From Euglena gracilis (Eukaryota > Euglenida > Euglenophyceae > Euglenales), in contig CP154954.1 of NCBI GenBank assembly GCA_039621445.1, positions 46,231,847-46,295,846 on the forward strand: a DNA stretch of 64,000 nucleotides, given 5' to 3'. This document shows, in pieces, positions 56,835 to 64,000 of this stretch. Position 1 is the first letter of the stretch; each line of letters starts with the position of its first letter. A program made the position numbers and the translations under genes. Under the pieces are notes generated by a model. It had not been told where the DNA came from, did no database searches, and was given only the letters and a program-made list of their open reading frames with translations.

Positions 56835-56965
56835 GGAAGTCGTTGTAGTCCTTCCACATGAGGGCGTCCCAGCGGCTGCGGTCCACGTCCGGCGAGTAGA
56901 ACGACTTGCGGTAGTGTAGCTCCGCCAGCTTCGGGGAGGTGCTCTCGGGGCAAGTGGGGCCGTCG
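56835..56965 (-). CDS. Exon pair 5, copy A: SPDVDRSRWDALMWKDYNDF
   Basis: CAG acceptor; TTCC|GC donor as in copy B. The protein has DGPTCPESTSPKLAELHYRK, SFYSPDVDRSRWDALMWKDY and NDF. Just upstream of LOTUS-like domain 1. No known family recognised. Confidence 0.9.
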
Positions 56966-57561
56966 CTGTTACACATGGACAAGCACGACAGCCCGTGCTG
57001 ACGCACGGGCGGTATTTCACCGACACAGGGGGGATGCACGGGACCGAGCCCGATCCAACGGACCCGGTGCGAGGGCGCCACTCTCACACGTCCGCGTCAA
57101 ATCCCGGCCTACGGTGCGAATCGCGGTCGCATTCGCCCAGAACGCGGATGCGTAGGCCGTTACATCGCTTCGGTTAGTAGGTGGGTAGATAGATGACAAC
57201 CCCCCCCCCCGGGTACAAAGGTCGGAGACAGGTCTCCTACCTGTGCACTCGCTGACTTGACAGGTGGTACAGGAGACTTTGACAATTTCCTGGGCCGGGT
57301 GGTACCCTGCCAGGTTCTTGGGCATGACAGTTACCCAGGGGGGCGTCCATCATTGGGGATTCCCGAATGATGCCGAGCTCCTGCTCACTCTTAACCTTAA
57401 ACTTAAAGCAAGCGGAGTTCCAAATAATGCGAGCGTGGGCGTATCCATCAAAGAAAAATCGCGCAGTCTAAAAGTTGGCAGTTGCGGCCAAAAATGGGAA
57501 AAAGAACCCAATTGCATATGAGGGTACTTGGTAGACACCCAGAGCCACAGTGACTGATCAC
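56966..57561. other. Intron between pairs 4 and 5, copy A
   Basis: 57090-57165 contains an inverted pair (CGGCCTACGGTGCGAATCGC and GAACGCGGATGCGTAGGCCG). 57230-57290 carries CTCGCTGACTTGACAGGTGG, a dispersed word also at 62330-62570. No exon. Confidence 0.4.
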
Positions 57562-57646
57562 AAGCTGGCGAAGGAGCGACTTGTTGGCATCTCGAAGCGT
57601 AGGGGGGTCTTCATACCATGGGATCCCTGCCAGACTGGCAGGCACC
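57562..57646 (-). CDS. Exon pair 4, copy A: IPWYEDPPTLR
   Basis: The protein is VPASLAGIPWYEDPPTLRDA then NKSLLRQLV. Paralogue PAWLDPIPWDEDPPVLR at 26913. A GT (GTGATC) lies at 57556-57561; a GA donor two bases on would fit the pair 5 phase. No AG acceptor at the aligned position, so the upper border is uncertain. Confidence 0.65.
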
Positions 57647-57972
57647 GTATGGCAGAGTGGAAAGACAGATCAGACCAAGAACATCACCTTGTGGCCTTCA
57701 TCAACGAAATTTGCAGAGCTCACACGATCTGGATCGGGGCTTGGGGATGGGTTTGTTGGAATTCACAGGCCAAAAAAGATGAAAGGGTCTACACAACCGA
57801 ACAACATATGAACAGCGAGTAGGGGCAATGACAATAACTGGTGGAACAAAAAGGCATGATCTCATTCGAATTTAGAACCAGGAGAAGACACCAATAAACC
57901 CACGTGCGGGGGTGGGATCTCAAGTGGATCCAAATAACCCCCAGAATGCCGAATTTGCAGACCTGTTTGCAA

Positions 57973-58186
57973 ATACCATCCCCCCCCATTATGTACCCCC
58001 TGGGGGAGGTATACAATGGGGGGGGGCAGTCCCAAGAGGAATGCACCAAGCCCGGCCATCCGCAGGCATGTCCGCCCCATTGTGAACCTCCCCCCCCCCA
58101 TTGTGTACCTCCCCCATTATGTACCTCCCCCCCCCCGTTTTGGCCTCCCGGGGGGGGTACATAATGGGGGGCGGGGGGATGGTATT
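57973..58186. repeat. MITE-like inverted repeat, CCATTATGTACC
   Basis: Ends ATACCATCCCCCCCCATTAT and, inverted, ATACCATCCCCCCGCCCCCC, each leading into ATTATGTACCCCC. Interior copies of CATTGTGTACCTCCCC. The surrounding 57650-58791 shows no exon. Confidence 0.65.
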
Positions 58187-58791
58187 GACTAATTGGTGCA
58201 CATCCAACGTGAAGCTTCTCAGATGGCATCGGCACAGTGTACTTTACAGACACCAAGACATGGGGAATATTCTGGACAGGAGGGATCACCTGAGGAAAAA
58301 ATATGTTGGGGGAAACGTTGGACGAATCCTCAAATTGCTAAAGTGCTGGGAAATCCTGGATTTCATCATGCAAAAAGACGCAAAATCTGCAGAAAAAAAT
58401 GCAAATATAAAAGTTTTGAATTGTGCAAGGAATGAAAATTTTCAACTTGTATGTCCCCCTCTTGGGGAGCGGTTGAATTGAAAGAAACTCCATTGATTGG
58501 CCCAAAATGCCAATTCATTTTTGAGCGCTCACAGGATAAAATCAAATTGTTTGCACGTTTTTTAAAAAAACGCTTGAGTGATCACTAAACAGCTGTACAA
58601 CTGAACAACGAAAGAAAAACCGGAGGAACTTTTGTTCTTTGCGATGCTTTTCTGCAGTTGACTGCTCTAGTTCTCATTCCTCCCTGGAACTCGAAGGAGC
58701 AGAAAAGCTCGAAACGCCTGAACCAATGACTCCTCGGCCTCCGGAACCCCTCAGAGGCGCTGGGCGGGGCCTGGGCACGGCCTGCAGTGTC

Positions 58792-58856
58792 CCCAGGCGG
58801 GTCGCCAAGCTGGGGCCCCACTCCGGCTGCCACTGTCCAGGGTTCTTGGCGGCACG
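58792..58856 (-). CDS. Exon pair 3, copy A: NPGQWQPEWGPSLATRLG
   Basis: The protein is AAKNPGQWQPEWGPSLATRL; copy B has GAKDPGMWQPEWGPELAARL. The lower edge is CTGGG|GACACTG, a GA donor matched in copy B. With acceptor AAG|AAC the phase fits pair 2. Confidence 0.8.
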
Positions 58857-58888
58857 CCCTCCCCCGCCGGCCAGCCCAACGCCCGCCG

Positions 58889-58951
58889 CGTGTGGCGGCC
58901 GCTGTCATGCAAAACATAACGCCGCGTGTGGCGGCCGCTGTCATGCAAAAC
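58889..58951. repeat. 33-bp tandem repeat, two units
   Basis: GCGTGTGGCGGCCGCTGTCA followed by TGCAAAACATAAC, repeated exactly twice, next to the pair 3 exon. Confidence 0.9.
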
Positions 58952-59885
58952 ATAACGAGGCCCCGCATTACTGACCAATCCGCAATCGCCCCACACGGCA
59001 ATGCTGCGGTTTGATCTCAGGGCAGATTGGGATGGTTGCCCCCCCCCAACCCGTACAGCGCCATGCGCGACACCACTTACCAGAGAATCACCAGACAGAG
59101 ATGGGGAGGGAGAGAGATGTTCTCAGGGGCCTCGGGAAATCCCTGCTTGGGTTGGGGGAAGGGAGGGCCCTCTGGTTGGGGGGCCTCCCACCTATTCCTC
59201 CCAATAACTTGGTGGGGTGCCAAATTATAGGCACCATCGTTTGAATGCCTGGTGAAAAAAAAAATTGTCCAACCACAACTGCCACAATGAAAAATGCACT
59301 GGAAAAATGGCCACAAAAATCGGCATATCTTTGGCAAAAACGGGTTGGCATCAGGAAAAAAGTGATTTCTGGCATCCCTGGACCATCGCCTGATTCTGAC
59401 CTGATTCTGATTCTGACTGATAGCAACAAATAACTAAATAAAACAATAATTGCATTTCATATGGCCCATGGTTTTCTTACAGTGTTCTCCCACACTGCCA
59501 TTTTCCCCGATTGGCAATACAATCTGGCATTCAATCAAGTGGATTTGACTTCTTGAGGTTTGTTCTAGAAACCGCACCAAGTAGCTTTGCACTGCCCAAG
59601 CTTTGAGTGCCCAAATAATTATTGCAGGGGGGAAGGCCGAAAAAGATCCATCCAAATAAATTTCCCACCACCCCTGAACAAGGAGCAACGTGCCTGAAAA
59701 TATGATTGGCAAAAGCAGACAGGTTGAGGACTTCCGTTGAAAGAAGTTTCGAGGGAAGAACTTGTCTTTTGTCCAATCTACAAGAATCCCGAGGGGACTG
59801 GGGGGGGCTCCTTTGCGCATTTCCAGTGAAGTGGCCAGTGCGGGTTTGAGGGAGGGGAGGGTCTGGTGTCGGGCAGGGGTCCGGC
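58952..59885. other. Intron between pairs 2 and 3, copy A
   Basis: A C tract at 59041 and a CTGATTCTGA repeat near 59390. No paralogue of the 27929 exon was found here. Nothing else recognised. Confidence 0.4.
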
Positions 59886-60075
59886 CTGGCCGTAGCCCTC
59901 CGCCGTCTCCGCCGCCTCCCGCCACGGCGGAGCCGGGTCGCTGTCGGCCCACGGCTGCCCCGGCCCCTCCTCCGGCGCCGCGGCGGCCCCGTCCCTGTCG
60001 CCGCCCTCCAGCCGCCCCGTGCGGTCGCCGTCCATGGGGGTGGCCGCGGTGTCCGCCGACGTGGTGCCGCAAGGC
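59886..60075 (-). CDS. Exon pair 2, copy A: Asp/Glu/Ala-rich
   Basis: TTCAG acceptor; CAG|GCCGGA, a GC donor. The protein is PCGTTSADTAATPMDGDRTG, RLEGGDRDGAAAAPEEGPGQ and PWADSDPAPPWREAAETAEG, YGQ. Acidic, low complexity, probably disordered. Collinear with 28779. Confidence 0.72.
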
Positions 60076-60387
60076 CTGAAGGGGGCACGGTGCGCCGTTC
60101 CCCTCAATTTCCCCCCCAGACTGCTTTTCCATCATTGTCCGTCCTCATTCCTGTTTCCCGTCGTTTTTGTCCGGACTGCTTTTTTTGACGGGTTTTGACT
60201 GTTTCCAGGCCTCCTTCGTTGCACTGCGGCTTCTTGTCGGTTTATGGCCAGCGCTAACTTCGCTTCTGGCCCGGTTTGCTGTGTGGTAAGTGGCCAGGGA
60301 CCCCTTACGCCAGTGCTCTTTTGTTGCTCCGCCAGGCCGGGTGAGTAACTCTGGTGTAATTCCAGCGCCGCAGGGACATACACTCAC

Positions 60388-60469
60388 CTTGTGTGGTTGG
60401 TGTTTCCCGTGGGTGGGTCTACACCCTTGCCCCAGTGCTGCTCTTGCCTCCTGCCCTCTTCCCACATTT
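60388..60469 (-). CDS. Exon, copy A: MWEEGRRQEQHWGKGVDPP
   Basis: Canonical edges: CACACAG acceptor and ACAAG|GTGAGT donor, the best GT donor in the window. The protein is MWEEGRRQEQHWGKGVDPPT then GNTNHT. No paralogue found in copy B. Short, so moderate confidence. Confidence 0.55.
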
Positions 60470-60764
60470 CTGTGTGAGGGATGCATGTCGAAGGCACAAC
60501 GCCATCACTTGAAAAATTCCAATGTGGCCTCACGGCACCGGTCTGTTTCCAGAACCCCCCCCAAAAGGCCCAAAATTTCAGATTCAGAGGTGCGAAATGC
60601 TGTGATAAAAGTCCAAGTTTTGGGTCATTTATGTCCATTTATATTTGACAAAGAAATCCATGTTTTTGAATGGGTGTAAGACAAGAGGCGTGTCCGTGAC
60701 AGGAGCGTTGGGCAGCATTTGTGAACTGGGCAATTTTGGGAAGTGCAATGTGGATACCTACCCC

Positions 60765-61088
60765 CAGGGTTCGATATAAGGAGAGGAGGGGGGGGGGGGT
60801 CCGGACCTCCCCTTGCGGGCCAGGAGGGGGGGGGTGGGGGGGACACCCCCCCACCTAAACAGTGGCGCGGTCAGGGTGACCGAAAATTTTGACCCCCCAA
60901 AACGACCAAAAGTGCCATTTTGGGCACTTTTGGGGCAAAAATTGGCCAAAAATGCAAAAAATTTTCGGCGCAAAGCGCCGGAGGAAAAAATTGACCCTTT
61001 TTGGGGGGGGGTCCCGGGTACCCCCCGAGGGTCGGTCCGGACCCCCTTTGCAGGTGGGGGGGCCAGGAGGGGGGGGGGATGGGGGGGG
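60765..61088. mobile_element. hAT-like MITE, CAGGGTTCG family, copy 3, right end lost
   Basis: Left end CAGGGTTCGATATAAGGAG and the same interior as 51103 (GACCAAAAGTGCCATTTTGG, hairpin CGGCGCAAAGCGCCGG at about 60966). After GGGACACCCCCCC the terminal part with CCTTATATCGAACCCTG is missing, so this copy is truncated on the right. 61089-61454 beyond it has no recognised feature. Confidence 0.85.
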
Positions 61089-61454
61089 ACACCCCCCCGG
61101 AAGTTGCCACCCTGTGAGGGTGTCACCTCCTGCCCAGGAAGTTGTTGCCTGGGCCTGTGGCCGCTGGTTTGCCAGCCCGATGGGGGGAGCAGGTGGGGGT
61201 GTTCAAAGTTGGGGAGGAGGTTAGGCGGCAGTTTTCAACAAGATGACAAACCAAGAGACGACCAATCAACCTCTGGCGAAGAAAAGGAGGGCGTTTTGGG
61301 ACCCCCCCCCCCCGCTGCAAAACTCCCAAACCTCCTTTTCGCATTTATTTCTCCCAAGCTTTATGAAAAAATGTCTTTTTTGCGGTGGTGAATATGCGAA
61401 GCTTTTATTCTGCACTTTTCGCATATTGAGTGCTTAATTTTTTCCCTTGACAAT

Positions 61455-61640
61455 TACCTCCCCCCCCTTGTCGTTGACACAGCGTGTCGTTGACCCCCCC
61501 GTGTCAACGACACTTTTCTGGAACACTACCTATTGAATCACAGTGACATTGACATGGCGTGTGGTTGACACCCCCCCCCCCCGTGTCAACGGCACTCTCC
61601 TGGAACATTGGCGTGTCAACGACAAAGGGGGGGGGAGGTA
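61455..61640. repeat. MITE-like inverted repeat, GTCGTTGACAC
   Basis: Ends TACCTCCCCCCCCTTGTCGT and inverted TACCTCCCCCCCCCTTTGTC, then GTTGACAC; GTGTCAACGACAC and TCCTGGAACATTGGCG words inside. A partial relative is at 19653-19735. Confidence 0.7.
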
Positions 61641-62105
61641 GTGCTTCCTTTGCGTATGCTGCATTGATTTAGCGCTTATTTTGGCACTTTGGCAGCTTTT
61701 GCACCGCATTCACAATCATACGCAACCCAATTGATGCAACGTTTGCTCCGAAATTGGGGCATTTTCGAAAGTGGTTTTGCTTCATTGAGGTTTGGAAAGC
61801 AATTTTGGCAATTACGCCGATCACTCCCATCTTCCTTGCTTTCTGATTTTTTAGAGTATTTGCGTTGTCTTTACATGGTTTTTTTCCCTTCAGTTGAATA
61901 CCCATTTTTCTTTTTGGATACTGTGATACACACGCTTGTGTATTTATCACAAGTCTTTCCAGTTTTCACTGAACATGCTCAATTTCTCACCTTTTTCTGC
62001 ATTTTGTCGTTCATTCATTCAGGGCCTTGCAAACAGAGTTTCAGGTGAATGTCCTCTTTCAATCGGTGACTGACGTGGTCCAGGCGGGTCCCACCTGACG
62101 GCTGC

Positions 62106-62172
62106 CCAAAGAATACTGTACGCGGGTTGCCAATTGCAATTACTTCTTCGTTCATCTCAGGCAGGTATCCAC
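62106..62172 (-). CDS. Exon pair 1, copy A: IGNPRTVFFG
   Basis: TTTTGTGCAG acceptor; the lower edge TTTGG|GCAGCC looks like a GC donor. The protein is GYLPEMNEEVIAIGNPRTVF then FG. Paralogue at 31586 by IG.P...FFG and position. 61641-62105 holds no recognised feature. Confidence 0.55.
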
Positions 62173-62841
62173 CTGCACAAAATAATTCATTTGTCACTGC
62201 CAGCGGTCTCACCCTCTTTAAAGTTTTAGGGGGATACCGCCCCCCCCCCCCATCCTCCCTGGGAGACTGTCACCTAAAATCCGTACTTGCTGACCTGTCA
62301 CTCTTGGGACCTGTCACCTACCTCTGTGCTCGCTGACCTGTCACCCAAAGTTTTGACGTTTTCTTGCAGAAAATGGATTTTTTTGAAGGTGAAAATTAGT
62401 GGACCTCATTTTTAGAATTTTGCCCACAGAATTCAAAAACCTCGTTTTCTTTGGATTTTTTTTTGGTCACTGGGGGGGGGGGGGTCGAAAGATTCACCCT
62501 TTTTCCTCTAACCCGGACCCTTGGGGACATGTCACCTACTTCTGTGCTTGCTGACTTGACAGGTGACAGTTTCCCCGGTTTGATGAAGATAGATGGACAG
62601 AATTCTGCTGGCTGAACACAACACAACTGCATAACATTTGCAATGGCCCATAACACAAAACCCACATACCCTCCAACCAAAGAAAAGACAGCAACTCAAA
62701 ATTGAAAGACTGTTGTGTTGAACAAAAAAATATACAGTGCACACTGCCAAAAAGCAGCGCAATCATTGAAAAGGGTCAGGCGACGGCGATCAACGGTGCA
62801 GCAGACAACTGGGCAGTGACTGCAGCGGCCCAGCACACATA
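62173..62841. other. Intron with GACCTGTCACC repeats, copy A
   Basis: CTGTGCTCGCTGACCTGTCA-type words occur at 62270, 62325 and 62545 in both orientations, with a G tract at 62472. Related words near 7460 and 57240. Probably an old inverted-repeat element. No exon. Confidence 0.4.
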
Positions 62842-63037
62842 TCAGTGCGGGTCGGCCGACGGTCTTGCGGTGGAGGCGTCTGTCGAGGTCTGAGCGTACG
62901 CCAGGGCAGAGGTGGCGAGTGCCTGCAGCCACGCAACGCGCCGCTTGGGGTCCAGGAGGTAGAACTCGGCCTGCTGCACGACCAGGGTGCCGTGGCTCTC
63001 ATGGCGGCGGACCATTGCCCAAGGCATGAAGACCCAC
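62842..63037 (-). CDS. Exon: WVFMPWAMVRRHESHGTLVV
   Basis: CCCCCCAG acceptor. The protein is WVFMPWAMVRRHESHGTLVV, QQAEFYLLDPKRRVAWLQAL and ATSALAYAQTSTDAST, ending in TGA at 62842, or spliced at GT (62894-62899). A well-formed soluble domain-like sequence with no paralogue in the window. Could be the end of an upstream gene or an early exon of copy A. Confidence 0.75.
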
Positions 63038-63281
63038 CTGGGGGGCAGGGTCGGAATAGCGGGTTTCCTCAAATGTGGCAGAAAGCTAAAAAACTGGCCA
63101 TGGGGTTCAAAGCATCCAAAGATCAAAGCTCCCCAACTCTGAAAGGGGAAGGCCTGAAGTGAATTCCGAATTGAATAGTCCGGGGTCTGTGAGAAAACTG
63201 ACTGAACCGAAGGCTCCACCAGAAACCATCCACAAGCCACAATCGAGTCATCCCCAAATGCGTTGCCAATCCTGAAGCAAC

Positions 63282-63358
63282 CGTCTGTGCGGAACGCCCT
63301 CACGAGGGGATCGTCTGCGGCGGTGAACCGGGTCAGCGGCCACAGCGCGACGCAGGCA
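63282..63358 (-). CDS. Exon: ALWPLTRFTAADDPLVRAFR
   Basis: CCGCAG acceptor and GT donor (GACG|GTTGC). The protein is ACVALWPLTRFTAADDPLVR then AFRTDG. The phase agrees with the next exon at 63037. No family recognised. Confidence 0.7.
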
Positions 63359-63902
63359 CTGCGGTGACCCAAGGGGAGGGAACGTAACGTGGACCCTCAA
63401 AAAAATACACAACACAAAAAAAAAGCAAAAACAGCAGCAAAAAAACGCAAAAAAAACGCAAAAAAAACCCACAAGTCTCATGCAAAATCCTTCAAAGCTC
63501 CCCGGGATGCACACTTTTCCACTGGGGAGGACTGGAAATTTTTTCATTTTGCTCAAAAATGAGCATTTTGTTGCAAAAATGCAAAAAAAACGACGAAAAA
63601 TTGACATAATCTTTGGTCTCGGGGGAAATCGGGGCCAAAACGAGGAAATTCTCACAGTCCAAAAAAGCATTCGCAAAAATAAAAATATCGCTGGGGGAAA
63701 AAGGCACAAAAAAAGGAGCAAAAACAAAATTTCGCCAAAATCGAAAATACACAAAAAAAACGCGTTTGCGTTTCTCCCCCTCCTGCGTGACCCTCCTCCC
63801 CCCGGTTCCGACGACTCCTCGGCCTTGGCACACCCCCCCCCCTCCCCGGCTCCTCTGACCCCTCTATGGCCTTGGCACCAACTCCCCCCCCCAACCCCGG
63901 CG

Positions 63903-64000
63903 TCGGGCTGGCTGCGTGCCGGAAGTCGGGCGAGGGGACCTCGCCGGCCCCTCGAGCGGCCTTGACCTCCAGCCGGCGGAGGGCGAAGAGGCAGTCCACC
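63903..64000 (-). CDS. Exon, runs off the window: VDCLFALRRLEVKAARGAGE
   Basis: Open to the window edge. The protein is VDCLFALRRLEVKAARGAGE then VPSPDFRHAASPTP. GC-rich third positions as in the other exons. The upper border lies beyond 64000. 63359-63902 is A/T-rich intron with no feature seen. Confidence 0.65.

Noticed and set aside
57040-57180. tRNA-like inverted sequence
   Set aside because: It has paired arms but no A box or B box, so it was treated as a simple inverted repeat.

Overview
This is a gene-poor stretch of a eukaryotic nuclear genome. No prokaryotic operon, rRNA or organellar gene is visible. Coding sequence occurs as about thirty short exons, mostly 65-270 bp and GC-rich at third positions. 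All convincing exons are on the minus strand, separated by introns of 0.2 to 5 kb full of microsatellites and small DNA transposons. The best guess for the organism is a protist alga, perhaps a dinoflagellate or a related alveolate. The grounds are one-way tandem gene copies, very long introns, and intron 5' ends that seem to be GC or GA as well as GT. No spliced-leader sequence or conserved marker gene was seen, so the lineage stays open.

The main result is an old tandem duplication. Sixteen minus-strand exons in the right half (copy A, about 40-62 kb) each have a recognisable paralogue, in the same order, in the left half (copy B, about 1-32 kb). The offset drifts from about 30 kb to about 40 kb. 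Exon proteins are clearly related, while intron sequences share nothing I can see. Each copy encodes three helical segments that resemble LOTUS/OST-HTH winged-helix domains, ending in motifs such as LLGMPDL, LLFSMPDL and FIRAIPEV. Between them lie proline-rich, acidic and coiled-coil linkers. I do not recognise the whole protein. Each copy may be one long gene or two adjacent genes, because a possible stop codon is conserved at the end of exon pair 12.

Layout along the + strand: 1-7.2 kb, last exons of copy B with a 3.65 kb transposon between them; 7-16 kb, middle-to-late exons of copy B and nested miniature elements; 16.7-33.1 kb, the LOTUS-like exons and first paired exons of copy B, interrupted by a complete 1.8 kb hAT-like element; 33-38 kb, a 2.9 kb transposon made of nested palindromes and two possible 5' exons of copy B; 40-50 kb, late exons of copy A with (TA)n and (TACA)n arrays; 49-62.2 kb, LOTUS-like and first paired exons of copy A; 62.8-64 kb, further exons that run off the window.

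Mobile elements are abundant and well preserved: at least six families with target-site duplications (8 bp, 5 bp or 3 bp), several nested in one another. Unrelated families share the same internal GC hairpin and end in long C or G tracts. Exon borders were judged by eye from splice signals and paralogue alignment and may be off by a few bases.
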